From Geobacter sp. FeAm09 (GTDB taxonomy: Bacteria > Desulfobacterota > Desulfuromonadia > Geobacterales > Pseudopelobacteraceae), in the NCBI RefSeq assembly GCF_008330225.1, contig NZ_CP042466.1, forward strand, positions 2,908,001 through 2,972,000: 64,000 nt of DNA, read 5' to 3'. The position numbers and the translations under genes are program-made. The notes under the pieces are model-generated. The model ran no database searches. It was not told where the DNA came from and saw only the letters and a list, made by a program, of their open reading frames with translations. Shown here in pieces: positions 52,093-63,967 of this stretch (within the stretch, counting starts at the first letter, position 1; every line of letters starts with the position of its first letter).

Positions 52093-53584
52093 GCGCTCTC
52101 CTTACCTCATCGATGTCATGAACGCTGCAGGCGGGCAGTTCTATGGTGAATACGGTGCCGCGCGGGGTGTTGTTGGCAACTGTGAAGAAACCGTTGTGCA
52201 GATTGATCAGCTTGTAGCATATGGGCAGGCCCAGGCCGGTGCCCTGGGCCTTGGTGGTAAAAAACGGCGTGAAGATCTTTTCCTGAATCTGGGGAGGGAT
52301 GCCGGGGCCGGTGTCGGCAACGTCGATCCGCACATGGTCGCGTCCCTGGCGGGTGGACAGGCTAGTGCTGATGGTCAGCGTGCCCCCTTCGTTCATGGCC
52401 TGGAAGGCGTTCAGGATGAGGTTGAGGAATACCTGCTGCATCTGCTTGCCGTCGGCATACACCGTGGGAAGATTGGGGGCGAACTCCAACTGCCGTTCGA
52501 TGTGCTTCACCCCCCGGTGCTGGGAAGCGAACTTGAGGGTCTTCTCGATAACGTCGCTGATGTCGATGCAGGCCAGTTCGGGGACCGACGGCTTGCCGAA
52601 GAAGAGCAGGTCGTTGACTGTCTTGTCCAGGCGTTGCACCTGTTGCAGCACCTCTTTGAGAATACCGCTGCGGGGGTCGTCGGGCTCCAGGTCGTCCCTG
52701 ATGATGCTCACGGCGGCGGAGATGCCGGCCAGCGGGTTCTTGATCTCGTGGGCGATGCCGGCCGCCATCTCACCGATGGCGGCCAGGCGGTCCGCCCGCT
52801 CCAACTGCTGGAAATGATACTGCTCCAACTCCTTTTTGGTCACCTCGAGCCGGTCCACCATGGAGTTGAAACTGTTGATCAATTTGCCGATCTCGTCATC
52901 CGTGCCCCGGTAATCGATGCGCACGCTCAGGTCGCCGTTTTCCACCCGCGACATATTGGCGGTCATGCTGTCCAGGGGCTTTTTGACAAACTTGAAGAGT
53001 ATGAACGAAATGGTGATGGAGAGAAAGAAGGTGATGGCCACCGAAGAGGCGATGAAGATGCGCGAAGCCGCGAGCATCTGCATCTTGGTCCGGTAGAGCG
53101 AATAGTCCACGTTGAGGATGCCGATGACCTTGGCCTTGCTGCCGTGGCAGGTGTGGCACGCCGCCTCGTTGTAGATCGGCTTGACCATGGACAGCACCTC
53201 GCCGTAGGGGGGGAGGTCGAAGATACCGTAATGCTTGGGGTTCAGGTAGAGCCGGTAGTCATCCATGCCGACCACCTTGCCGACCTCGGCCGGGTTGGAC
53301 GAGCGCAGGATCACCCCGTGGGGGTGGAAGATGCGCACGCCAACCAGTTGATTGTGCTGCCCCACCATGGCCAGGATCGAACTCACATCCTGGACGTTTC
53401 CCAGGTGCATGGTGTTGTAAATACTGTTTTCTACGGTATGGAGCAGCAGTTCGGTGCTTTCGCGGGCCGTATCGATCAACTGGGATTGCTGCTGACGGAC
53501 GTTGAAAAAGGTATAGATGAAGATGCCACCCACAAGCAGGACAATGGTTGTGGCGATAATGCGGGTTGTCAGGCTCTTGAACAC
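52082..53584 (-). CDS. Sensor histidine kinase with an extracytoplasmic haem c motif
   Basis: A 500-residue inner-membrane kinase. Transmembrane helices lie at about residues 8-28 and 172-200. The periplasmic domain between them carries CHTCH at 143-147, a c-type haem site, so it probably senses redox state, oxygen or another haem ligand. A HAMP linker, the H-box AAGIAHEIKNPLAGI (His about 279) and ATPase motifs (NLILNAFQAM, DTGPGIPPQIQEKIFTPFFTTK, GTGLGLPI) follow. The NtrC-type regulator gene overlaps its 3' end and is its likely partner. Confidence 0.93.
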   Translation of the reverse strand: MFKSLTTRIIATTIVLLVGGIFIYTFFNVRQQQSQLIDTARESTELLLHTVENSIYNTMHLGNVQDVSSILAMVGQHNQLVGVRIFHPHGVILRSSNPAEVGKVVGMDDYRLYLNPKHYGIFDLPPYGEVLSMVKPIYNEAACHTCHGSKAKVIGILNVDYSLYRTKMQMLAASRIFIASSVAITFFLSITISFILFKFVKKPLDSMTANMSRVENGDLSVRIDYRGTDDEIGKLINSFNSMVDRLEVTKKELEQYHFQQLERADRLAAIGEMAAGIAHEIKNPLAGISAAVSIIRDDLEPDDPRSGILKEVLQQVQRLDKTVNDLLFFGKPSVPELACIDISDVIEKTLKFASQHRGVKHIERQLEFAPNLPTVYADGKQMQQVFLNLILNAFQAMNEGGTLTISTSLSTRQGRDHVRIDVADTGPGIPPQIQEKIFTPFFTTKAQGTGLGLPICYKLINLHNGFFTVANNTPRGTVFTIELPACSVHDIDEVRRAHET

Positions 53585-53676
53585 TAAGCTATCCCTGTGC
53601 GATGCCGACGCGTCGCTGTTGCGGCCGAAGGACCATGCGTGTCCTTCCGTCTGGGGCGAAGCCCCCGCGGCCAGGA

Positions 53677-54198
53677 TTATTTCTCATTGGCACCGAAAAA
53701 CGAGAGGATGGCGTCGTCAAGGTTGACCACCTTCTTCTCGGCGCTGCCGCGGCCTGCCGCCTCGTGCCGGGCGATGCCGCCCTGTTGCGGCACAGGCGTT
53801 GCGAACAGGAGCGAGATGTCGGATTTCGCGGATGACGCGGGCGGCGGGGAGAGCGGCGCCGGGAAGGGCGCGGGAACCGTATCCGCCGGGGGAACTGACG
53901 GCGTGTCGGCGACAGCTCCGACCTGGGGAGAAGGGGCCTGAAAAGCGCGCTGGTCGAATTCCCCCGATTTGAGACGCCGCATCATCTCCTTGTGCTGGTC
54001 CTTCATCAACTCTTCCACCACCGCCTCAAGGTTCTCGATCTTGAGGATGTCGGCGTAGCTGGTCTTCTTGGAACAGAGGATGACTCCCCCCCGGTAGAGC
54101 AGGGTAATGATGTGGGGTGAGGCGACACCGCTGTCCTCGGTTTGAACGTGGAACACCTCTCCCCGGTACATGACGTTGTGGTTGAATCCGAGAACCAT
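53677..54198 (-). CDS. Conserved hypothetical protein
   Basis: A 173-residue protein. Residues 1-70 form a compact domain (VMYRGEVFHVQTEDSG, HIITLLYRGGVILCSKKTSYADIL). The rest is a Pro/Ala-rich linker ending in a short helix (KVVNLDDAILSFFGANEK). ATG 54198 is used; a TTG at 54204 is possible. No function is recognised. It is upstream of the histidine kinase on the same strand. Confidence 0.65.
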   Translation of the reverse strand: MVLGFNHNVMYRGEVFHVQTEDSGVASPHIITLLYRGGVILCSKKTSYADILKIENLEAVVEELMKDQHKEMMRRLKSGEFDQRAFQAPSPQVGAVADTPSVPPADTVPAPFPAPLSPPPASSAKSDISLLFATPVPQQGGIARHEAAGRGSAEKKVVNLDDAILSFFGANEK

Positions 54199-54316
54199 GG
54201 GCAAACTCGTACGCGAAATAACGTAACCGATCAGACGTTAACACAAAAGCAGTAGTAACCGCAATAGGTTAAATAGTTGAATAAAAAAGAACTCCGCGTC
54301 AAATCGCCACGACAGG

Positions 54317-56739
54317 TCACCCTTCGGCGCCCAACAACCGTTTGATCCGGGCAACCGCCTCCATGGCGTCCCGGGCATAGAGATCGGCGCCGATCCGGTC
54401 GGCATATTCCTGGGTCACCACCGCCCCCCCACCATGGTAAAGGTTTTTACCCCGGCGGCCTTGAGCCGCCTGATCACGTTGTCCATCTCGGACATGGTGG
54501 TGGTCATGAGGGCCGAGAGCCCCACCGCGTCGACGGCGTGCTCCTTTGCCTTGGCGATGATGGTGGCCGCCGATACGTTCTTGCCGATGTCGAAGACCTG
54601 AAAACCATGGCTTTCCAGCAGGGTGCAGACGATATTTTTGCCGATGTCGTGGATGTCGCCTTCCACGGTGGCCATGAGGATGCGGCCGCGGCTTTCGAAC
54701 GCCTGTCCCTGCATCTCCTCCTTCAGGCGGACGAAACCGGCCTGCATGGTGTCGGCCGACTGCATGACCTGGGGCAGAAAGAAGATGTTCTTCTCAAAGC
54801 GCCGCCCCACCTCATCCAGGCCGGGCAAAAAGCCCTCGTTGCTCACCTGCATCGGAGCAAGCCCTTCCCGCAGGGCCTCTTCCACCAGGGGGACGATGCC
54901 GTCCTGGTCGCCGTCGATAACCGCTTGGGCGAGGCGTTTGCGGATAGAGAGCGGGGTGCCCGGGGCAGCCACCGCCTGAGCGGCCGCCGCTGTCGGTTCG
55001 CCGCGATAGGCTTCGATATAGGCCGCCGCCTGGAGATCGCGGTTCAGCAGCACCATGGCCGAGCGCCAGGCCGCCATCATGGCGCCGTCCTTGGGGTTGA
55101 TGATGGCGGCATCCAGCCCGGCCTCCATGGCCATGGCGAAGAATGCCGACGAGATCAGCGGCCGCTGGGGCAGGCCGAAGGAGATATTGCTGACCCCCAG
55201 CACCGTGGCGAGCCCCAGCTTCTGTTTGACCAGCCGGATGGCCCGCAGGGTCTCGGCGGCCCGTTTCTGCTCGGCGCTGACCGTCAGGGTCAGGCAATCG
55301 ATGATGATGTCGGCGTCGGGGATGCCGTAGCGCCGGGCGGCGTTGCGGATGCGGCGGGCAATGGCCAGCCGCCCCTCGGCGGTATCGGGGATCCCCTTCT
55401 GGTCCAGGGCCAGGCCGATGACGGCAGCCCCGTACTTTTTAGCCAGGGGCAGCACACGGCGCAGACTCTTGGCCTCTCCGGAAACCGAATTGATCAGCAC
55501 CTTGCCGTCGGCCGCCTTGAGTCCCCGCTCCAGGGCGGCCGGATTGGACGAATCCAGTACCAGCGGCACGCCGGCGGCAGCGGCGGCACAGAATACGGCA
55601 CGTTCCATGGCGGCCGGTTCGTCGATGCCCGGGGCGCCTACGTTCACGTCCAGCAGGGTCGCTCCGGCCTCCACCTGCTCCATGGCCTCGCGGCGGATGT
55701 AGGCCACCTTGCCGTCCTGAAGCTCCTGGGAGTAGGCCTTTTTCCCGGTGGGATTGATGCGCTCGCCGATGATGGCGGTCTTGTGGCCGCCCCCCACCGC
55801 CGTCCAGGAGGAACGTCCGGAAAGGAACGTCACCCCTGCCGTCTCCGGGCAGGGCCGCCAGGGCTGCTGCATCGTGCCGAGCGCCGCCTTCATGACGCGG
55901 ATATGGGCAGGCGTGGTGCCGCAGCAGCCGCCGATGACGCGCACCCCCGCCGCGATCATCCGTTCGTGATAAGCGGCCATCTCCTGCGGCGTACCGGGAA
56001 AGACGGTGGTGCCGTCCACAAGCTGCGGCAAACCGGCGTTGGCCTGGGAGATCAGCGGCAGGCCGGTCACCGTGCGCATCCTGCAGAGAATATCGTAGAT
56101 GCCGTCAACCCCCAGCCCGCAGTTGGAGCCGACGATATCGGCCCCGGCAGCGGCCAGGGTGACGGCGGCGGACTCGGGGGGCGTGCCCAGCACCGAGCGG
56201 CCGTTGTCGTCGAAGGTGAGCATGGCGATGACCGGGATCGTCCCGGATACCTCGCGGATGGCGATCAGGGCGGCGCGGCATTCCTTGATGTCCAGAAACG
56301 TCTCCAGGCTGATCAGGTCCGCTCCGGCATCGATCAAGGCCGCCGCCTGCTCGCGGAAGGCCCCCTTCATCTCGTCGAAGGGGATCTCGCCCAGCGGCTC
56401 CACGAATTGGCCCGTGGGGCCGATGGAACCGCCCACGTACGCCCTCCCGTCCGCTTCTTTACGGGCTATTTCGACGGCACGGGCATTGATCTCGGCCAAA
56501 CGCCCTTCCAGGCCGAAGTGGGCCAGTTTGAAACGGCTGCCGCCGAAGGTATTGGTGATGATGATGTCGGCCCCGGCCTCGATATAGTCGCGGTGCACCG
56601 ATGCCACGACTTCCGGCATGGTCAGGTTGAGCTCTTCGGGGGACTGCCCCGGTTTCAAGCCCCGCTCCTGGAGCAGGGTGCCCATGGCCCCGTCGAGAAT
56701 AAGCACCTTTTCGTGGAGAGCTTCGAGGAATGGTTTCAT
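54317..56739 (-). CDS. metH: Cobalamin-dependent methionine synthase MetH, lacking the reactivation domain; frameshifted at the C-terminus
   Basis: Domains in order: homocysteine methyltransferase (MGTLLQERG, zinc site GGCCGTTPAHI), pterin-binding (IGERINPTGKK), cobalamin-binding helical cap and B12 domain (MATVEGDIHDIGKNIV). The AdoMet reactivation domain is absent, as in many anaerobes. The frame breaks after TFTMVGG: one more base in the 7-C run at 54424-54430 gives MVGGAVVTQEYADRIGADLYARD and the stop at 54317, about 807 residues. The start overlaps the gerMN stop. It would methylate the homocysteine made by the S-box operon. The break is probably a sequencing error. Confidence 0.92.
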
Positions 56740-57352
56740 CAGTTTCCCTTTTTCGGTATCGGTATGGATGGTGCGCCGGCCAGGGCCGGCCCGGACGTTT
56801 GTTCCAGAGAATAGTCCGGCGCCAGGGGGGCGGACAGGTCCAGATGGTTGAGCACGGTCGAGCCGTTTCCCGCAACGGTCAGTTTCACCCGGCTGATCTG
56901 GGGGTAGTTGGCGCAGACCGTATCCACGAGGGAGTACACCGCCATCATCTCCGCCGAGCTGCCGGACGGCAGGTCCGCGGCGAACTCCCGGCTCAGGTCC
57001 ACGACGGCCGTACCCCCTTCGAGGCGGACACTGTTCAAGGTGGTGCTTTCCGGCAGGGCCTCGTCATAGTCCCCCAGGGGACCGCTCAAGAGCGCATCCA
57101 GCGTATCCTTGATGCAGGCCCCGGTCTCGCGGCACGGTTCCAGTTCCCGGGCCTCGCGCACCAGCCGGGTGCCGTCGGCCACGAAGAACAGCACCGCCGT
57201 ACGCGTGCCCGAAGGCTGCCTGGTTTGCGGTGCCGTGGGGATCTTGTAGCTGGTTTGGTACTTTCGCCAGAGCATCCCCCGAATACCAGGGCGATCACCA
57301 GAAACGGCAGTACCAGGCCGATATTGACACGCTTGCGCCGGACCGATGGCAT
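56739..57352 (-). CDS. GerMN-domain protein, frameshifted
   Basis: The N-terminus is a single membrane anchor (MPSVRRKRVNIGLVLPFLVIALVFGG). The following frame encodes a GerMN domain (TAVLFFVADGTRLVREARELE, TLNSVRLEGGTAVVDLSREFAADLPSGSSAE, VKLTVAG). Adding one base to the 5-C run at 57276-57280 joins them as VFGGMLWRKYQTSYK, giving about 204 residues. Such domains occur in lipoproteins and envelope proteins far beyond spore formers. It lies between murI and metH, overlapping the latter. Confidence 0.75.
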
Positions 57353-57355
57353 GGC

Positions 57356-58173
57356 TCAGCACTCCTCTCCGTCGTTGTCCAGGTCCACCTGATACACATC
57401 CCCCAGGCGCCCCCCAGGAAACGGTTCCCCACCCGGATGAAACCTGCCGGGATGTCGCTGACGTAGTAGTGATGGTTCCCCTTCTCCGCGGCAGGCCGCA
57501 GGAGGTGTTTGTCGGCCAGGATGGCGGCCACGGTCCGGGCGGTCTCCTCAGCCGAATCCACCAGGGTGACGTCCGGCCCCATGATGTCGGCGATGAGCGG
57601 CTTGAGCAGCGGGTAGTGGGTGCAGCCCAGCACCAGGGTATCGATGCCGGCTTCTTTGAGTTCCTGCAGGTAGCTTTCGGCCGTAAGGCGCGCCACCTGA
57701 TTGTCGGTCCACCCCTCTTCCGCCAGGGGGACAAACAACGGGCAGGCCCGGGTCAGCACACAGGCGTCGGGCCTGAGACGCTTGATGGCACGGGTATAGG
57801 CGCTGCTCCGGATGGTCCCGGCGGTGCCGATCACCCCCACCCGCCCGCTGCGGGTCACTTCGGCCGCCCGGCGCGCCCCCGGCTCGATCACCCCCACAAC
57901 CGGCAGGGAAAATTGCCGCTTCAGGCCGGGGAGCGCTACGGCAGAGACGGTGTTGCAGGCCACGACCAGCAGCTTGATATCCCGCCGGAACAGGAACGAG
58001 GTAATTTCGTGGGCGTACCGGGACACGGTTTCGGGGGATTTGGTGCCATAGGGCACCCGGGCCGTGTCGCCGAAATAGATGGTATCTTCCTGGGGAAGCG
58101 CCCGAATGATCTCGCGCAGCACCGTCAGCCCCCCTACTCCCGAATCGAATATGCCGATGGCCTGCCAAGACAC
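57356..58173 (-). CDS. murI: Glutamate racemase MurI, frameshifted near the C-terminus
   Basis: An Asp/Glu racemase supplying D-glutamate for peptidoglycan. The two catalytic cysteines lie in VACNTVSAVALPG and LGCTHYPLLKPL; the N-terminus is IGIFDSGVGGLTVLRE and YFGDTARVPYG follows. The frame breaks after RFLGG: an extra base in the 6-C run at 57410-57415 restores LGGRLGDVYQVDLDNDGEEC and the stop at 57356, giving 272 residues. gerMN follows after 3 bp and then metH, as one operon. The break is probably a sequencing error. Confidence 0.9.
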
Positions 58174-58297
58174 GCCTGAACCCCTCCTCCGATATCCCCT
58201 AAACGCTGATTGAATTTGAAATTATATACTCCTTTCCCTTTCCGAGGCAAGCCATTTGACGGACCGGGGCAATCGCCGGAATGCTTCTTTATTGTCC

Positions 58298-58326
58298 TTG
58301 ACAAATCAGGAACCACTTATTACCTT
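58298..58326 (+). promoter_or_regulatory. Promoter of hrcA
   Basis: TTGACA (58298-58303), 17 bp, then TACCTT (58321-58326). The CIRCE operator lies immediately downstream, where HrcA would block transcription. Confidence 0.65.
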
Positions 58327-58337
58327 GAAACCAAGAA

Positions 58338-58364
58338 CTAGCACTCCCTGATGTTGAGTGCTAT
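58338..58364. promoter_or_regulatory. CIRCE operator
   Basis: CTAGCACTC-N9-GAGTGCTAT is one base from the CIRCE consensus at each end. It binds the HrcA repressor encoded directly downstream, giving heat-inducible control of the chaperone operon. Confidence 0.95.
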
Positions 58365-58381
58365 TTTTTTGGGGTTTGGCC

Positions 58382-59413
58382 ATGGACGTGGAACTGTCGA
58401 CCAGAAGCAGACAGATACTTGAAGCGATTGTCGAGGATTACATTGCCACCGCCGAGCCGGTGGGCAGCGGCTCCGTGGCGCGCAGACACGCCCTGCCCCT
58501 CTCGACGGCCACCATCAGAAACGTCATGGCGAATCTCGAGGAGATGGGGCTTTTGACCTCGCCCCACACCTCGGCCGGCCGGGTGCCGACCGAAAAGGCC
58601 TACCGCCTCTACGTGGACTCCCTGGTGGCGCTCCGCCAGGTCAGCCGCGACGAAAAGAAACTGATCATACGCCGCTGCCGCGAAGCGGGGGCCGGGCTTC
58701 TGGGGATTCTCAAGGAAACCAGCCGCACCCTGTCGTCGCTCTCCAATTATATGGGTCTCGTGGTGGCGCCCAGCTTCACCGCAGACGTATTCCGCCATAT
58801 CGAATTCATCCGCATCGGGAGCCACAGGGTACTGGCGATCCTGGTGTCCAGCAACGGCACGGTGCAAAACCGCCTGGTGGAAAGCGACACGGAATTTTCC
58901 CAGGGCGACCTGGTCGCCATGGGCAATTACCTGAACGAGTTGATGCAGGGGCTGACCATCTCCCAGGCCCGCAAGCGCATCGTGGAAGAGATGCACACCG
59001 AGCAGGTGCAGTACGACAGCCTCATGCTGCGCGCCCTGCGCCTGAGCGAGCAGGCCGTTTCCGTCGAGGGTGACGAGATCTTCGTCGAGGGGCAGGCCCG
59101 TATCCTCGACCAGCCGGAATTCAGTGATGTGGGGCGCATGAAGGACATTTTCCGCGCCTTCGAGCAGAAGGGGCAGTTGCTGAAGCTCCTGGAGCGCTGC
59201 ATGTCCGCCGACGGCGTACAGATCTATATCGGTTCCGAATCCCCCTTGAGCCAGTCTGCCGGCGTCAGCCTGATCACGTCCCGTTTCGTCACGAGCAGCA
59301 ATACCGTCGGGCTGCTGGGGGTGATCGGCCCCACCCGGATGGGCTACTCCAGCGTTATCCCCATTGTCGATTACACCGCCCGCCTCGTGAGCAGGATGCT
59401 CGCGGAAACCTGA
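58382..59413 (+). CDS. hrcA: Heat-inducible transcription repressor HrcA
   Basis: A 343-residue repressor. The N-terminal helix-turn-helix (YIATAEPVGSGSVARRHALPLSTATIRNVMANLEEMGLL) binds CIRCE, and the C-terminal domain contains the conserved VLVSSNGTVQNRLVE and LGVIGPTRMGYSSVIPIVDYTA blocks. The ATG at 58382 begins MDVELSTRSRQILE; the longer ORF starts inside the CIRCE region and is rejected. GroE usually tunes its activity. grpE and dnaK follow. Confidence 0.96.
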   Translation: MDVELSTRSRQILEAIVEDYIATAEPVGSGSVARRHALPLSTATIRNVMANLEEMGLLTSPHTSAGRVPTEKAYRLYVDSLVALRQVSRDEKKLIIRRCREAGAGLLGILKETSRTLSSLSNYMGLVVAPSFTADVFRHIEFIRIGSHRVLAILVSSNGTVQNRLVESDTEFSQGDLVAMGNYLNELMQGLTISQARKRIVEEMHTEQVQYDSLMLRALRLSEQAVSVEGDEIFVEGQARILDQPEFSDVGRMKDIFRAFEQKGQLLKLLERCMSADGVQIYIGSESPLSQSAGVSLITSRFVTSSNTVGLLGVIGPTRMGYSSVIPIVDYTARLVSRMLAET

Positions 59414-59457
59414 ACCGAAGCGCAGCACTATCTAGAGAAAAGGAATCATAAGCAACC

Positions 59458-60039
59458 ATGAAAGCGCACGATACCGTTGAACCGAAGAACACCGAACAAG
59501 CCGCCGCCCCGGGTACTGGCGCTGCCGACCAGGCCGCTGCCGGAGCGCTCGAGGTCGAGCCCTTGTCCCTCGAGGAGCAACTGGCCGCCAAGGAAAAGGA
59601 AGCACGGGAGAACTGGGACCGCTTCCTGCGGGAACGGGCCGACCTGGAAAACCTGCGCAAACGGACCAACCGCGAAAAAGAGGAATTGCTCAACTACGGC
59701 TACAAATCGCTGATCGAGGAGATCCTGCCGGTGCTGGACAACCTGGAGCGCGCCTTGGGCCATGCCTCCGAGGACGGGCTGCCCGCCCTGGTGGAGGGGA
59801 TCCGCATGACTCACACCATGCTCCTGACCTCGCTCCGGAAATTCAACGTGACCCCGGTCGAGGCGGTCGGAGCCCCCTTTGACCCGGCCTTCCACCAAGC
59901 CATGGCCCAGGTGCCGACCGGGGAATTCCCCCCCAATACGGTGGTGGAGGAATACCAGAAGGGCTACCTGTTGAAGGACCGCCTGTTGCGCCCGTCCATG
60001 GTATCGGTGTCAACTGCACCCAAGAACCCGGAAGCCTGA
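59458..60039 (+). CDS. grpE: Nucleotide-exchange factor GrpE
   Basis: A 193-residue protein with an acidic, low-complexity N-terminus, a long coiled coil ([31 protein letters not shown]) and the GrpE beta domain ([42 protein letters not shown]). It drives ADP release from DnaK. The ATG follows AAAAGGAATC. It is 44 bp downstream of hrcA and 146 bp before dnaK. Confidence 0.96.
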   Translation: MKAHDTVEPKNTEQAAAPGTGAADQAAAGALEVEPLSLEEQLAAKEKEARENWDRFLRERADLENLRKRTNREKEELLNYGYKSLIEEILPVLDNLERALGHASEDGLPALVEGIRMTHTMLLTSLRKFNVTPVEAVGAPFDPAFHQAMAQVPTGEFPPNTVVEEYQKGYLLKDRLLRPSMVSVSTAPKNPEA

Positions 60040-60185
60040 GAGGGGAGCCGGGGGGGGGCGGGACGTTCGCCGGCCGCCCCTCCCCTGACCGCTTCACACA
60101 TTATTTTCGCCGGGCCCTTGTTTTTTCCCAAAACGATGACTAGTTTGATTTCTACAGGAAGATATGAAAAGGAGGATTATCCGTC

Positions 60186-62108
<1,923 letters not shown>

Positions 62109-62186
62109 GCCGGAATAACGGGTAAACGGGTAACTTCATCAAGCACGGGCAGGCCTCCTCCGGGGGCGCTGCTCGTTGCGTTATCA

Positions 62187-62327
62187 GAGGCTGTTGAAAA
62201 AACCCAGGTTGTTCAAAAATAGTCAGATCGTCGCACCCGCAGAAGACCCTGCGGAGGCGTAGCAGCGCTACGCCGCACAAAAGGGACTTCGAGGATGGCG
62301 GCGAGATGGCTGTTTTTCAACAACCTC
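62187..62327. repeat. Long inverted-repeat element ahead of dnaJ, containing repeat copy 2
   Basis: Arms GAGGCTGTTGAAAAA (62187-62201) and TTTTTCAACAACCTC (62313-62327) match at 14 of 15 positions. Inside lies a 30-bp dyad (62251-62280) identical to the one at 2756-2785. The element separates dnaK from dnaJ and reaches to within 16 bp of the dnaJ start. It looks like a small non-autonomous mobile repeat. Confidence 0.75.
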
Positions 62328-62342
62328 ATCAAGGACACTATT

Positions 62343-63473
62343 TTGGCAAACGGCGAAAAACGCGATTACTACGAGGTGCTGGAGATCCACCGCAACGCCT
62401 CCGAGACCGAGGTCAAGAAGGCCTTCCGCAAGATGGCCATCCAGTATCATCCCGACAAGAACCCGGATGACAAGGCGGCCGAGGAGAAGTTCAAAGAGGT
62501 GACTGAGGCCTACGAAGTCCTTTCCGACGCCGAGAAGCGCGCCCAGTACGACCAGTTCGGCCACGCCGGCGTCTCCGGGGCCGGTTTCGGCGGTGGCGGA
62601 TTCGGCGGGTTCGGGGCCGGTACCCCCTTCGGCGACATCTTCAGCGACATCTTCGGCGACATCTTCGGTGGCGGCGGGGGTGGACGCGGACGTGCCCAGG
62701 GGCGGCGCGGCGACGACCTGCTCTACAACATGGAGATCAGCTTCGAAGAAGCCGCCTTCGGCACCGAGCAGAAGATCGAGGTACCCTTTGCCAAGCGGTG
62801 CGGGACCTGCAACGGCTCCGGCTCGAAACCGGGCACCGAGCCGAAGGTTTGCCCCACCTGCCGCGGAGCGGGCCAGGTCCGGTATCAGCAGGGTTTTTTC
62901 AGCGTCAGCAAGACCTGCGGCCAGTGCAACGGCGAAGGCAAGGTCGTGGACAATCCCTGCCCGGATTGCCGCGGCAAGGGAAGCGTCAAGGACACCAAGA
63001 CCCTCTCGGTCAAGGTGCCGGGCGGGGTGGAAACCGGGTCGCGCCTCAAGCTGACCGGCGAGGGGGGCCAGGGCAAAGGCGGCCCCAACGGCGACCTCTA
63101 TGTAGCCATCAACGTCAAGGACCACCCCATCTTCCAGCGTGAAGACAACAACGTCATCTGCGAAATCCCGATCAGCTTCATCCAGGCGTCCCTGGGATGC
63201 GAGCTGGACGTGCCGACCCTGGACGGCAAGGTCGCCATGAAGATCCCGGACGGCACCCAGTCCGGCAAGATCTACCGCCTGCGGGGCAAGGGCATCCCCT
63301 CGCTGCAGGGCTACGGCCGGGGTGACCAGTTGGTGATCATCAGGGTGGAAACCCCCACCAACCTCAACAAGAAACAAAAGGAACTGCTGGAGGAGTTCGC
63401 CAAGATCAGCGGCGAGGAGGTCCACCCCCTGAAAAAGGGGTTCCTCGACAAGGTCATGGACATCCTGAGCTGA
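62343..63473 (+). CDS. dnaJ: Chaperone DnaJ (Hsp40)
   Basis: A 376-residue type I J-protein. The J domain contains the HPD triad ([11 protein letters not shown]), then a Gly/Phe-rich linker, then four zinc-finger repeats ([32 protein letters not shown]) and the C-terminal substrate-binding domains. The TTG at 62343 is chosen as start: it follows AAGGA at 62331-62335 and gives [13 protein letters not shown]. The longer ATG ORF (62295) begins inside the repeat element and adds 16 residues that DnaJ proteins lack. It stimulates DnaK ATPase. Confidence 0.96.
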   Translation: MANGEKRDYYEVLEIHRNASETEVKKAFRKMAIQYHPDKNPDDKAAEEKFKEVTEAYEVLSDAEKRAQYDQFGHAGVSGAGFGGGGFGGFGAGTPFGDIFSDIFGDIFGGGGGGRGRAQGRRGDDLLYNMEISFEEAAFGTEQKIEVPFAKRCGTCNGSGSKPGTEPKVCPTCRGAGQVRYQQGFFSVSKTCGQCNGEGKVVDNPCPDCRGKGSVKDTKTLSVKVPGGVETGSRLKLTGEGGQGKGGPNGDLYVAINVKDHPIFQREDNNVICEIPISFIQASLGCELDVPTLDGKVAMKIPDGTQSGKIYRLRGKGIPSLQGYGRGDQLVIIRVETPTNLNKKQKELLEEFAKISGEEVHPLKKGFLDKVMDILS

Positions 63474-63509
63474 CGGCCCGCTGCGCCATCCTTTAAGTGG
63501 GGAACGGAT

Positions 63510-63552
63510 ACGGGATGCCCGCGTCAAATTGACTTGCCGGGCATCCCGTTTT
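63510..63552 (+). terminator. Intrinsic terminator after dnaJ
   Basis: Arms ACGGGATGCCCG (63510-63521) and CGGGCATCCCGT (63538-63549) with a 16-nt loop, followed by TTTT, 40 bp after the dnaJ stop. Confidence 0.85.
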
Positions 63553-63604
63553 GCATTACTATTCCACGAAATCGAGTCCAGACCTGTCAGAACGGAGCGC
63601 ATGC

Positions 63605-63943
63605 ATGGACAAACAGCAGCTGGCGGAAAAGGCGACCGAGACGCTGCGCCCCTTTGAAACCGCCAACCTGATGAACACGATTCAGCACCTCACCCTGAAT
63701 CAGATCTTCACCCACCCGGCGGTTTTGCTCGTTATCACGGCGGTTTTTTTCTTCGGCGTCGTCAAACGGTCGAAGACCGTCCTTTTGACGCTGTTCACCC
63801 TGATCGGGATGATCGTCATCGTCCGCTTCGCCATGCCGGCACCGGGCGAGGAATTGTCCATGAAATCCATGCTGCCGTTCATCGGCGGCGGCTTGGTCAT
63901 CGGCGGCGTGATCATCTACTTTTCGCTCATCAAGTCGGACTGA
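63605..63943 (+). CDS. Small membrane protein, unknown function
   Basis: A 112-residue protein with three hydrophobic stretches (FTHPAVLLVITAVFFFGVV, VLLTLFTLIGMIVIVRFAM, and PFIGGGLVIGGVIIYFSLI). The ATG at 63605 (MDKQQLAEKATETLRPFE) follows CGGAGC; longer in-frame ORFs overlap the dnaJ terminator. No family is recognised. The next gene begins 24 bp later and may form an operon with it. Confidence 0.7.
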   Translation: MDKQQLAEKATETLRPFETANLMNTIQHLTLNQIFTHPAVLLVITAVFFFGVVKRSKTVLLTLFTLIGMIVIVRFAMPAPGEELSMKSMLPFIGGGLVIGGVIIYFSLIKSD

Positions 63944-63967
63944 ATCCAGGAGAAGGGGCGTTATTTC

